Below, one piece after another: positions 42,632 through 50,315 of a stretch of 63,391 nt of DNA. Under the pieces are notes generated by a model that worked only from the letters and a program-made list of their open reading frames with translations, had not been told where the DNA came from and ran no database searches. The translations under genes were made by a program, and so were the position numbers. Origin of the DNA: an uncultured Clostridia bacterium. GTDB lineage: Bacteria; Bacillota; Clostridia; Oscillospirales; Acutalibacteraceae. Location: positions 1 through 63,391 of the forward strand of contig CALWRP010000187.1 in NCBI GenBank assembly GCA_944383955.1. The letters are read 5' to 3'. Position 1 is the first letter of the stretch. Every line of letters begins with the position of its first letter.

Positions 42632-43705
42632 TCAGTCCGGCAGGCGGAAATTGATCGGTTCCACGGTGGGGTCAAGGGCGGCGAAGCGGTAGCCCATGCT
42701 CTGCAGCTTTTCGATGATGCGCGGCAGCTGGTCAAGCGTGTCCTTCTTCGCGGAGCTGTTGTGCATGAGCACGATGGCCTTCTCGTGCTTTGAGGTCTGG
42801 GTGATCACGTTCTGATAAATGCCCTCCGCCGAGGTGCCGCGCTGGGCGTCGCCCGAGTCGACATTCCAGTCGTAGTAGGTATAGCCGCGGCGGTTCATCT
42901 CCTCCACGATGGAGCGGGCCGTCTTCTTGTTGTAGCTGTTGACGCTGCCGCCCGCGTAGCGGTAGATGGTGGGCTCCACGCCCGTCGTGTCGTAAATCAG
43001 ATTGCGCATGCGTGAGAAATCGCTGAGATAGGCCTCGGGAGAGGCGTAGATTTCCTCATACCGGTGCGTGTACGTGTGCACCGCCAGCGTGTGGCCGCGC
43101 TTCACCGTCTGCCGCAGCGCCTCCTTGTCGTCCTCAGAGGTCTTGCCGACAACGAAGAAGGTCGCCTTGACGCCGTAGCGGTCGAGCACGTCGAGGACGG
43201 GGATCGTCAGATTGGAGGGGCCGTCGTCGAAGGTGAGATAGACCACCTTGTCTCCCGCCTCATGAGGCACATAATCCGGCTTGGAGACGTAGAGCTCCGG
43301 AAACGGATCCCCCTCCGGGGCGGAAACGGCAGGCAGGGAGGACACAGGCGGCTCAGACTGTAAAGGCTCCTCACTTTGTAAAGCCGATTCGCTTTTCACA
43401 TCAGAGGAAGAGACAGCCTCGTCGGAAGCGGTTTCGGCGGAAGCGGCCGGCGGCTGCTGCGAAGGGGCAGGCTGCGGCTCCGAGGGCGCGGGCGCCTCCT
43501 CCCGGGAAGCAGGAGAGAGCGAAGCCGACGTATCCTCCGCCGCGGAGGGCGCCTCTCCCCCGCCCGAAACGGAAGGCTGAAAAGCGGCAAGGGGATCGAG
43601 CAGCCCCTGATAGAAAATCGACACACAAATGAGGAACAGTCCCACCGCCGAGAGCGAGAGCACCACATTGCGCAGATGACGCGTTCTCCTCCTTCTCCTT
43701 TTCAT
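42632..43705 (-). CDS. membrane-anchored polysaccharide (peptidoglycan) deacetylase
   Basis: A 357-residue NodB-type carbohydrate esterase 4. After a basic N-terminus there is one span (about 13-33) and a 100-residue Ser/Pro/Glu-rich linker. The NodB domain (about 150-345) has YLTFDDGPS with the catalytic Asp and metal Asp, HTYTH metal ligands, and RYAGGSVN in place of the usual RPPxG. It probably modifies wall sugars outside the cell. The ATG at 43705 follows GGAGGTGGCTGAA. Confidence 0.9.
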   Translation of the reverse strand: MKRRRRRTRHLRNVVLSLSAVGLFLICVSIFYQGLLDPLAAFQPSVSGGGEAPSAAEDTSASLSPASREEAPAPSEPQPAPSQQPPAASAETASDEAVSSSDVKSESALQSEEPLQSEPPVSSLPAVSAPEGDPFPELYVSKPDYVPHEAGDKVVYLTFDDGPSNLTIPVLDVLDRYGVKATFFVVGKTSEDDKEALRQTVKRGHTLAVHTYTHRYEEIYASPEAYLSDFSRMRNLIYDTTGVEPTIYRYAGGSVNSYNKKTARSIVEEMNRRGYTYYDWNVDSGDAQRGTSAEGIYQNVITQTSKHEKAIVLMHNSSAKKDTLDQLPRIIEKLQSMGYRFAALDPTVEPINFRLPD

Positions 43706-43746
43706 TTCAGCCACCTCCAAAAAGCGACAAATTTTTCCTTGGCACA

Positions 43747-43787
43747 ATTATATCACCCTAACTGCATCAACACCAGTAAATTTACTG
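43747..43787 (-). promoter_or_regulatory. promoter region of the deacetylase gene with 14-bp palindrome
   Basis: TATAAT (43752-43747) on the minus strand lacks a good -35 (TGGTGT at 17 bp). The palindrome CAGTAAATTTACTG (43774-43787) covers that area, a plausible regulator site. Confidence 0.45.
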
Positions 43788-43826
43788 TGAACGATGGGTT
43801 ACAGCTCCGCAATCTTTTCGGCATGG

Positions 43827-43863
43827 AAAGAGCCCCTCCTTCGCGCGGAAGGAGGGGCTCTTT
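43827..43863 (-). terminator. terminator of glnN
   Basis: AAAGAGCCCCTCCTTC pairs with its 16-base complement around GCGCG. On the minus strand TTTCC follows. It lies 66 bp past the glnN stop. Confidence 0.8.
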
Positions 43864-43928
43864 CTCGTCAAAGACGAGTGAGGAAGAATTTGAAAACCCT
43901 TGGAAAACGGGAGGAAGCAGGCGGCGGA

Positions 43929-46004
43929 TCAGACGTAGAAGAGGATGTCCTCATAGACCGGGAAGGGCCAGCTCTCCTTGCCGACGAGAAGCTCGAGGCT
44001 GTCGGCGGCGGCGCGTGCCTCCTCCATGGCGGGGATGACCTGCGCGTGGTAATAGGAGGCGGCCTCGTGGACGTCCTCCGGCACGCCGTCCTCCTTCTGC
44101 TGCAAGAGAGACTGCGCGGCGGCGAGCTGCGCGGCCTTGGCGGAGATCTCGCTCACGAGCGCCTTCTCGGTCGCGGCGTCAATGCCGAGACCGGCCTTGA
44201 CGGCGGCGGAGGAGGCGAGCTTGCCGGAATAGTCGAGGCAGGCGGGCAGGATCTGGCGGGAAATCATGCGCAGCATCGTCTCGGCCTCGATGTGGATCGT
44301 CTTGTTGTACTCCTCGAGGCCGATCTCCTCGCGGGACTTCATCTCCTCGAGCGTGTAGACGCCGTGGCGGGTGAAGAGGGCGACATTCTTCTCGCTCGTG
44401 TAGAGCGGCAGGGCGTCCGGCGTGGAGCGCAGGTTCAGCAGGCCGCGGCGGGCAGCCTCCTCCTCCCACTCCTTGCTGTAGCCATTGCCGTTGAAGATGA
44501 TGCGGCGGTGAGCCGCCAGCTCGCGGCGGACCAGGGCGGTGAGAGCGGCCTCGAGATCGGGCGTGCCCTCAAGCTCGTCTGCAAAGACGCGCAGCGACTC
44601 GGCCACGGCCGTGTTGAGCATGATGTTGGTGCACGCGATGTTGAACGAGGAGCCGGGCATACGGAACTCGAACTTGTTGCCGGTGAAGGCAAAGGGCGAG
44701 GTTCTGTTGCGGTCGGAGTGGTCGAGCGGAATCGGCGGCAGGACGGACGCGCCGACGGAGACATACTTCTTCTGGCTGTCGCCGCAGCTCTTGCCGGAGA
44801 CAAGGGACTCGATGACGGCCTCCAGATCGTCGCCGACATACATGGAGACGATGGCAGGCGGAGCCTCGTTCGCGCCGAGGCGATGGTCGTTGCCCGCGTT
44901 GGCGACGGAGATGCGCAGGAGATCCTGGTATTCGTCCACCGCCTTGATGACGGCAGTGAGGAAGAGCAGGAACTGCGCGTTGGAGATCGGGGTCTTGCCG
45001 GGATCGAGGAGGTTCTCGCCCGTATCGGTGGAAATCGACCAGTTGTTGTGCTTGCCGGAGCCGTTGATGCCCTCGAACGGCTTCTCGTGCAGCAGGCAGA
45101 CGAAGCCGTGGCGATCGGCGATCTTCTTCATCAGCTCCATGGCGAGCTGGTTGTGGTCGGTGGCGATGTTGGTGGTGGAGAAGACGGGAGCCATCTCATG
45201 CTGGCAGGGGGCCACCTCGTTGTGCTCCGTCTTGGCGGCGACGCCGAGCTTCCACAGCTCCTCGTCGAGCTCATCCATGAAGGCCTTGACGCGCGGGCGG
45301 ATGGAGCCGAAATAGTGATCCTCGAGCTCCTGGCCCTTGGGCGCGTGCGCGCCGAACAGCGTGCGGCCGCTCAGAATCAGATCCAGGCGCTTGGCGTAAT
45401 CGGATTTGTTGATGAGGAAATACTCCTGCTCCGCGCCGACGGTGGTCGTCACGCGGCGGACGTCCTTGCCGAAGAGCTTGAGGACGCGGCAGGCCTCCCG
45501 GCTGATGGCGTCCATCGAGCGCAAAAGCGGCGTCTTCTTGTCGAGGATCTCGCCCGTGTAGGAGCAGAAGGCGGTGGGGATGCACAGCGTCTTGTCCTTG
45601 ATGAAGGCGTAGGAGGTCGGATCCCAGGCGGTGTAGCCGCGTGCCTCAAACGTGGCGCGCAGGCCGCCGGAGGGGAAGGAGGAGGCGTCCGGCTCGCCCT
45701 TCGTCAGCTCCTTGCCGGAGAACTCCATGATGACGGAGCCGTCGCCCTGCGGGGAGAGGAAGGAATCGTGCTTCTCGGCGGTCACGCCGGTCATCGGCTG
45801 GAACCAGTGCGTGAAGTGGGTGGCTCCGTGCTCGATGGCCCAGTCCTTCATCACGGAGGCGACGACGTTCGCCACGCCTGGCGCGAGGGGGCTGCCCTCC
45901 TCCATCGTCTTCTTCAGGGCGCGAAAAATATCCTTCGGGAGCCTGTCTCGCATGACGGACTCGTTAAACGAAAGGCTTCCAAACATTTCCGGTACTCTGC
46001 TCAT
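43929..46004 (-). CDS. glnN: glutamine synthetase type III
   Basis: Large dodecameric glutamine synthetase of 691 aa, the normal GSIII size. Signatures include the GSIII-specific [10 protein letters not shown] and HDSFLSP near residues 65-82, [47 protein letters not shown], and [19 protein letters not shown]. The ATG at 46004 has AGGAG ten bases upstream. It is the last gene of the minus-strand cluster purC-glnA2-ANTAR-glnN. It is preceded by a terminator-like attenuator and no obvious promoter, so read-through past that hairpin probably controls it. Confidence 0.97.
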   Translation of the reverse strand: MSRVPEMFGSLSFNESVMRDRLPKDIFRALKKTMEEGSPLAPGVANVVASVMKDWAIEHGATHFTHWFQPMTGVTAEKHDSFLSPQGDGSVIMEFSGKELTKGEPDASSFPSGGLRATFEARGYTAWDPTSYAFIKDKTLCIPTAFCSYTGEILDKKTPLLRSMDAISREACRVLKLFGKDVRRVTTTVGAEQEYFLINKSDYAKRLDLILSGRTLFGAHAPKGQELEDHYFGSIRPRVKAFMDELDEELWKLGVAAKTEHNEVAPCQHEMAPVFSTTNIATDHNQLAMELMKKIADRHGFVCLLHEKPFEGINGSGKHNNWSISTDTGENLLDPGKTPISNAQFLLFLTAVIKAVDEYQDLLRISVANAGNDHRLGANEAPPAIVSMYVGDDLEAVIESLVSGKSCGDSQKKYVSVGASVLPPIPLDHSDRNRTSPFAFTGNKFEFRMPGSSFNIACTNIMLNTAVAESLRVFADELEGTPDLEAALTALVRRELAAHRRIIFNGNGYSKEWEEEAARRGLLNLRSTPDALPLYTSEKNVALFTRHGVYTLEEMKSREEIGLEEYNKTIHIEAETMLRMISRQILPACLDYSGKLASSAAVKAGLGIDAATEKALVSEISAKAAQLAAAQSLLQQKEDGVPEDVHEAASYYHAQVIPAMEEARAAADSLELLVGKESWPFPVYEDILFYV

Positions 46005-46075
46005 AAGTAACACTCTCCTGTTCGCCGCGAAGCGGCCTGTTTTTGCTTTGCCTGGGGCTTGCGGGGGCATGTATA

Positions 46076-46133
46076 TCAAAAAAGGCGCCGCGGGAGGGGA
46101 ATCGAATCCCCTGCACCGCAGCGCCTTTGCTGC
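46076..46133 (-). ncRNA. hexaloop/terminator attenuator upstream of glnN
   Basis: On the minus strand GCAGC-[AAAGGC]-GCTGC (46133-46118) forms a 5-bp stem with a hexaloop having A at 1 and G at 4. The loop plus 3' strand, AAAGGCGCTGCGG (46128-46116), also pairs over 13 bp with CCGCGGCGCCTTT (46093-46081), followed by TTTTTT, a complete terminator. An inner GGGGA/TCCCC stem sits at the apex. The two structures are mutually exclusive. It lies between the ANTAR gene stop and glnN. Confidence 0.8.
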
Positions 46134-46139
46134 CGATGT

Positions 46140-46712
46140 TCAGTTGGTTGCTTCATATTGCCGGATTACCGTGAGAGCGGCTTCCCGGCGGGAGACGCGC
46201 AGGTCCATCGCGCGGCGCTCCAGACAGTGGTGCGCCTCGTCCTCCGTCATGTGCAGCCGCTCAATGAGGAGGCATTTCGCGCGGCAGGCCAGGCGGGTGT
46301 CGTCCAGCTTTTGCAGCAGCTCCGCGTTTTTTCGCTGCAGCTGCGCAATCCGCATGCGCGAAACGGACAGCAGGCGGACGGCCTGCATGAGGGCGGAGCG
46401 GGAGATCGGCTTTTCCAGCACGAAGACGCCGAGCTTTTCCAGCGGAGGCGCGGCCTCCGCCGCCTGCAGGGCGGGAGCCACGAGCACAACGCCCGCCATG
46501 GTCGCGTCCGCGCAGGAGGCGGCCAGCTCGGCGCCGAACTCATCGGGAAGCGGGGCGTTGATCAGCACCAGGTCGAGGGAGAGCTCGAGAAGCTTTCGTC
46601 TGGCCTCTCCGGCGCTTGTGGCTGTCACCGTGCGGGAGCAGCCGCAGCCCCTCAGAAGGGACGCCAGCGCGGGAAGGGATTTCTCCCCGCTCACGATCAA
46701 GGCGTTCTCCAT
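46140..46712 (-). CDS. ANTAR-domain RNA-binding response regulator with degenerate receiver
   Basis: A 190-residue protein. Residues 3-112 have a receiver-like fold (ENALIVSG..., LDLVLINAPLPDEFG, VFVLEKPIS). The phospho-acceptor position is Asn52, and the acidic pair after strand 1 is replaced by Ser-Gly; only Lys101 remains. A coiled coil (about 117-142) leads into the ANTAR domain (about 143-186: RAKCLLIERLHMTEDEAHHCL...SRREAALTVIRQY). ANTAR proteins bind hexaloop RNA hairpins and block terminators. It lies between glnA2 (43 bp) and glnN, pointing to nitrogen control by antitermination. No AmiC/NasS-type sensor is adjacent. Confidence 0.9.
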   Translation of the reverse strand: MENALIVSGEKSLPALASLLRGCGCSRTVTATSAGEARRKLLELSLDLVLINAPLPDEFGAELAASCADATMAGVVLVAPALQAAEAAPPLEKLGVFVLEKPISRSALMQAVRLLSVSRMRIAQLQRKNAELLQKLDDTRLACRAKCLLIERLHMTEDEAHHCLERRAMDLRVSRREAALTVIRQYEATN

Positions 46713-46755
46713 TGTCTATCCCCCCGTGCTGAACCGGAATTGCCGCGCACGCGCG

Positions 46756-48057
46756 TCAGATCCGATCGAAATACCGCTCGATCTCATACCGGTACGGGTC
46801 GCCAGCCGCCGTATACTCGGCAAACTCCCTCTCCTTCTGCTTTATATACTGAGAGAGGTATTTTTCCGGCAGGACGGAATGGATAAACTCGCTCTGCCCC
46901 GCCGCCTCGAGCGCATCGCCGAGGCTCTGCGGCAGGCGGGATTCCCCGGCGTCCGCCCCGTCGAAATCGGAGGGAGGCGGGAGAGGCAGGCCCTCGCGGA
47001 CGCCGCTCATGGCTGCCTCCAGCAGGAGGGCCGCCACCACATACGGGTTGCAGGCGGGGTCCGGGGAACGAACCTCAATGCGGGAATCCGAGCCGGACGC
47101 AGCGGGCAGCCGCACCAGCTGGGAACGGTTCTGCGCCGACCACCCGACGGCGGACGGCGCTTCAAAGCAGCCGAGCCGCCGGTAGGAGCCGGGCAGAGGA
47201 TTCGCGAAAGCGGTGATCGCCGGGATATGCCGCAGGATACCGGCCAGCATGGAGGCCGCCTGCGGATCAGGGCAATCACGGAAATTTTCAAACAGATTCT
47301 TCTCCCCTCTCCAGGCGGAGAGGTTGAAGTGCAGGCCGCTGCCGCTCTCCTTCTCGATGGGCTTGGGAAGGAAGGAGGCGAAGAGGCCGTTCTGCGCCGC
47401 GATGGCCTTGACGGCGGTGCGCAGCGTCTCGAGATTATCGGCCGCCTGCAGCGGAGCGGAGCGGTGGAAATCCACCTCGTTCTGCCCCGGCCCCTGCTCG
47501 TGGTGCGAGCGCTCCGGGCGAAGGCCCATCTCCTCGAGCGTGAGGCAGATGCTGCGCCGCACGTTCTCGCCGTGGTCGAGGGGCATCACGTCAAAGTAGT
47601 CCGCCCTGTCATACGGCTTGAGCACGGGCTCTCCCCTTTCGTTGGTGGCGAAGAGATAGAACTCGCATTCCGGGCCGAGCTGGAACGAAAAGCCCTCCTC
47701 GAGCGCCCTTCGCTCCGTGCGGGCCAGAAGGAGACGGCCGTCGCCCTCGAAGGGCCTGCCGTCGGGATAGCGGATATTGCAGTAGAAGCGGGCGACGCAG
47801 CCCTGCGACGGCCTCCACGGGAAGATGGCCAGCGTGTCCGGATCGGGGTGGAGAAAGAGATCCGACTCCGTCACATTGCCAAAGCCCGCAATCGCGGAGG
47901 CGTCGAACGAGACGCCCTTCTCGAAGGCGTGCTCCAGGTACGACGACAGGATGGCGATATTCTTTTGTACGCCGAAGATATCGCAGAACGCCAGGCGGAC
48001 GAACTTGATGTCGTTCTCCTCGACGAACTGCAGGATATCGGAAATCCCCCGTGTCAT
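46756..48057 (-). CDS. second, divergent type I glutamine synthetase
   Basis: A 433-residue GSI paralogue of the 443-residue glnA product. Catalytic blocks are kept: GPECEFYLF, GQNEVDFHRS, SGSGLHFNLSAW, PGSYRRLGCFEAPS, and NRSQLVRLPAASG. However, the feedback-site segment reads AIAGFGNVTESDL, placing Asn61 where GlnA has Arg62, and several loops differ. It could be a glutamine synthetase with altered regulation or a gamma-glutamyl ligase for another amine. The ATG at 48057 lies ten bases after AAAGGAG. It is second in the purC cluster, 52 bp after purC. Confidence 0.88.
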   Translation of the reverse strand: MTRGISDILQFVEENDIKFVRLAFCDIFGVQKNIAILSSYLEHAFEKGVSFDASAIAGFGNVTESDLFLHPDPDTLAIFPWRPSQGCVARFYCNIRYPDGRPFEGDGRLLLARTERRALEEGFSFQLGPECEFYLFATNERGEPVLKPYDRADYFDVMPLDHGENVRRSICLTLEEMGLRPERSHHEQGPGQNEVDFHRSAPLQAADNLETLRTAVKAIAAQNGLFASFLPKPIEKESGSGLHFNLSAWRGEKNLFENFRDCPDPQAASMLAGILRHIPAITAFANPLPGSYRRLGCFEAPSAVGWSAQNRSQLVRLPAASGSDSRIEVRSPDPACNPYVVAALLLEAAMSGVREGLPLPPPSDFDGADAGESRLPQSLGDALEAAGQSEFIHSVLPEKYLSQYIKQKEREFAEYTAAGDPYRYEIERYFDRI

Positions 48058-48109
48058 CGGGTTGTCTCTCCTTTCGCGCGCATCGCCCCGCGGCGCGTCC
48101 AATCAGAAA

Positions 48110-48820
48110 TTATTTGCCAAGCAGGCGGTGCAGCACCTCGCGGTACGCTTCCTCCTCGCCGCCGAGGTCGCGGCGGAACAGATCCTTGTCGAGATGGGCG
48201 TGGGTCTTGACGTCCCAGAAGCGGCAGGTGTCGGGGCTGATCTCGTCGGCGAGAATCACCTTGCCGTCCATGTCGCGGCCAAACTCGAGCTTGAAGTCGA
48301 TGAGCTCGATGCCGGCGGTCTTGAGGTACTCGCCGAGCTCCTTGTTGATCTTCATGCTGAAGTCCGCGATCTGGGCCAGCTCCTCGGGAGTGGCAACGCC
48401 GAGAGCGGCGATGTGATACTCGTTGACCATGGGATCGCCGAGAGCGCCATCCTTATAGCAGTACTCGAGCACGGTGCTGCTGAGCTTCGTGCCCTCCTCC
48501 ATGCCGAGGCGCTTGGCGAGGCTGCCGGCCGCGACGTTGCGGACGATGACCTCGAGCGGGATGATCTGCACCTTCTTGACGAGGGTGTCCGTATCGGAAA
48601 CCTCCTCGACAAGATGGGTCGGGATGCCCTTCGTCTCCAGGAAGCGCATGAGATGATTCGTCACCAGGTTGTTGACGACGCCCTTGCCGCGGATCGTTCC
48701 GCGCTTGGCGCCGTTGCCGGCTGTCGCGTCGTCCTTATAGCGGACGAGGTAAACGTCAGGGCGGTCCGTTTTGAATACTTTCTTGGCCTTTCCTTCATAA
48801 AGCAGTTCCAGGTTTTCCAT
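48110..48820 (-). CDS. purC: phosphoribosylaminoimidazole-succinocarboxamide synthase
   Basis: Joins CAIR and aspartate with ATP, step 8 of IMP synthesis. The 236-residue enzyme starts [18 protein letters not shown] and contains the SAICAR signatures [24 protein letters not shown] and [14 protein letters not shown]. It is first in the cluster with glnA2, the ANTAR gene and glnN, an unusual grouping of a purine gene with glutamine synthetases. The promoter and a structured attenuator-like leader lie upstream, divergent from carA. Confidence 0.97.
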   Translation of the reverse strand: MENLELLYEGKAKKVFKTDRPDVYLVRYKDDATAGNGAKRGTIRGKGVVNNLVTNHLMRFLETKGIPTHLVEEVSDTDTLVKKVQIIPLEVIVRNVAAGSLAKRLGMEEGTKLSSTVLEYCYKDGALGDPMVNEYHIAALGVATPEELAQIADFSMKINKELGEYLKTAGIELIDFKLEFGRDMDGKVILADEISPDTCRFWDVKTHAHLDKDLFRRDLGGEEEAYREVLHRLLGK

Positions 48821-48850
48821 ACTAGCATTCCTCTCTTCCTGCGGCGTTGT

Positions 48851-48909
48851 TTCCGTAGATGATCCACAAAGGGCACTACGGAAGTATGTACCCCGCAGCG
48901 CCCTTGCTG
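48851..48909 (-). ncRNA. hexaloop/terminator attenuator in the purC leader
   Basis: On the minus strand CAGC-[AAGGGC]-GCTG (48909-48896) begins within a few bases of the predicted start. Its loop and 3' strand AAGGGCGCTGCGG (48905-48893) also pair over 13 bp with CCGTAGTGCCCTT (48881-48869), followed by a short TTTGTGG tract. A third element, TTCCGTAG/CTACGGAA (48883-48876 with 48858-48851), competes with the 3' arm. The weak T tract makes termination less certain here than at the sister sites. Confidence 0.65.
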
Positions 48910-48920
48910 TTTACAAATGT

Positions 48921-48949
48921 ATTGTAGCGCTTTGAAATGCGTCTGTCAA
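48921..48949 (-). promoter_or_regulatory. sigma-A promoter of the purC-glnA2-ANTAR-glnN cluster
   Basis: TTGACA (48949-48944), 17-bp spacer, TACAAT (48926-48921) on the minus strand. Confidence 0.85.
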
Positions 48950-49049
48950 GTCAATCCGCGGAAAGTCCTCAGATTTTATACTTTGCTGTAAAATCATCGC
49001 TCCGAGGCTCTCGGAATCGTGCCATCTTCTGAAAATCGCAAAAGGACGG

Positions 49050-49089
49050 TTTGCAGGATCTTGACCTTTCTCCTGCAAAGTGCTATAAT
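49050..49089 (+). promoter_or_regulatory. carA promoter with flanking inverted repeat
   Basis: TTGACC (49061-49066), 17-bp spacer, TATAAT (49084-49089). TTTGCAGGA (49050-49058) and TCCTGCAAA (49071-49079) are exact 9-bp inverted repeats on either side of the -35 box, a position suited to a repressor. Confidence 0.75.
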
Positions 49090-49098
49090 GCCGTAGAT

Positions 49099-49155
49099 GG
49101 ACAAAGGCGTTCAGAGGCCGCTTTCACCAAAGGCGGCCCCGGGACGCCTTTTTTC
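49099..49155 (+). ncRNA. hexaloop/terminator attenuator in the carA leader
   Basis: GGAC-[AAAGGC]-GTTC (49099-49112) starts at the predicted 5' end. The loop and 3' strand AAAGGCGTTC (49103-49112) also pair with GGACGCCTTT (49142-49151), followed by TTTC, a full terminator with an inner GGCCGC/GCGGCC stem. Compared with the sister sites the stem sequence has changed but pairing is retained, which supports a selected structure. A second AAAGGC occurs at 49130-49135 but only between a 2-bp CC/GG stem. Confidence 0.8.
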
Positions 49156-49208
49156 TTTTGTATTTTCCGTGCGCGCGGCTGCGCGGCCACGGGACAGGAG
49201 GGTACGCC

Positions 49209-50315
49209 ATGGAAAAAACCTGTTATCTTGTATTGGAAAACGGCGCATGGTTCGCCGGAAAAAGCTTCGGCGCGCAGCCCGCGAGCGGCGGCGTCGCCGG
49301 GGAAGCCGTCTTCACCACGGCCATGACCGGCTATCTCGAGACGCTCACCGACCCGAGCTACTGCGGGCAGCTCGTCGTACAGACCTTCCCGCTCATCGGG
49401 AATTACGGCGTCATCCCCGCCGATTTTGAAAGCGTACGCCCGCGTCTGGCGGCTTATATTGTAAGAGAATGGTGCCGGGTTCCCTCCAATTTCCGAAGTG
49501 AGGGGGATCTCGACGCCTTTTTAAAAGAAAACGGCATTCCGGGTCTTTACGGAATCGACACGCGCGCCCTCACCCGAACGCTCCGCGACCACGGGACGAT
49601 GAACGCCCTTTTGACCGAAGAGGCTCCGCCCTACGGCGAGGAGCTGCTCGAGCGGCTCCGCGGATTCCGGCAGGAGCCGAGCGTCCCGCTGGTGACGCGG
49701 CAGAAGGCGGAGGCTTACGGGGGCAGCGGGCCGCACGTCGTCCTCTGGGACTTCGGCGCAAAGCAGAACCTCATCCGGGAGCTCACAAAGCGCGGCTGCC
49801 GCGTGACCGCCGTTCCTTCCTTCACGACGGCGGAGGAGCTTCTGGCTCTTCGCCCTGACGGCGTCCTCCTCTCCAACGGCCCCGGCGACCCGGCGGACAA
49901 TATGGACATCGTGCGGGAGGCCGAAAAGCTTTTCGCGGCGAAAATTCCGATGATGGGCGTGTGCCTCGGCCATCAGCTCATGGCGCTCGCGAACGGCGCC
50001 GTGACAGAAAAGCTCCCGTTCGGCCACCGCGGCGCGAACCAGCCCGTCAAGGATCTCCGGACGGGGCGCGTCGCCGTAACAAGCCAGAACCACGGCTACA
50101 CCGTCCGGCCCGACAGCCTGCCCGAGACCGCTTCGCTGCGCTTTGTCAACTGCAACGACGGCACCTGCGAGGGCATCGATTACAGGAACGCCCCCGCGTT
50201 CTCGGTGCAGTTTCATCCGGAGGCGTGCGGCGGGCCGCACGACACCGCCTACCTCTTTGATTGCTTTTTGAAGCTCGTCAATCACGCGGAAAGCGAGGGA
50301 TTCTCATGCCGGTAA
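49209..50315 (+). CDS. carA: carbamoyl-phosphate synthase small (glutaminase) subunit
   Basis: Hydrolyses glutamine and channels ammonia to CarB for arginine and pyrimidine synthesis. The 368-residue subunit has the N-terminal CarA domain (GEAVFTTAMTGYLETLTDPSY) and a class I amidotransferase domain with nucleophile MMGVCLGHQLMA and FSVQFHPEACGGPHDT. AGGAGGG precedes the ATG. It overlaps carB by 10 bp. The upstream attenuator suggests nitrogen-dependent expression. Confidence 0.97.
   Translation: MEKTCYLVLENGAWFAGKSFGAQPASGGVAGEAVFTTAMTGYLETLTDPSYCGQLVVQTFPLIGNYGVIPADFESVRPRLAAYIVREWCRVPSNFRSEGDLDAFLKENGIPGLYGIDTRALTRTLRDHGTMNALLTEEAPPYGEELLERLRGFRQEPSVPLVTRQKAEAYGGSGPHVVLWDFGAKQNLIRELTKRGCRVTAVPSFTTAEELLALRPDGVLLSNGPGDPADNMDIVREAEKLFAAKIPMMGVCLGHQLMALANGAVTEKLPFGHRGANQPVKDLRTGRVAVTSQNHGYTVRPDSLPETASLRFVNCNDGTCEGIDYRNAPAFSVQFHPEACGGPHDTAYLFDCFLKLVNHAESEGFSCR

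Larger units (their letters stand above)
48821..49208. other. divergent purC/carA regulatory region (388 bp)
   Basis: Contains the purC leader and promoter (minus, 48851-48949) and the carA promoter, operator-like repeat and attenuator (plus, 49050-49155). The roughly 100 bp between the promoters show no gene. Both transcripts begin with the same kind of AARGGC hexaloop hairpin. Confidence 0.75.

Noticed and set aside
46082-46132. tRNA-like segment with a GATTCGATTC T-loop near glnN
   Set aside because: No anticodon arm or D arm can be drawn and there is no CCA end. The sequence is better explained as the terminator-like attenuator.
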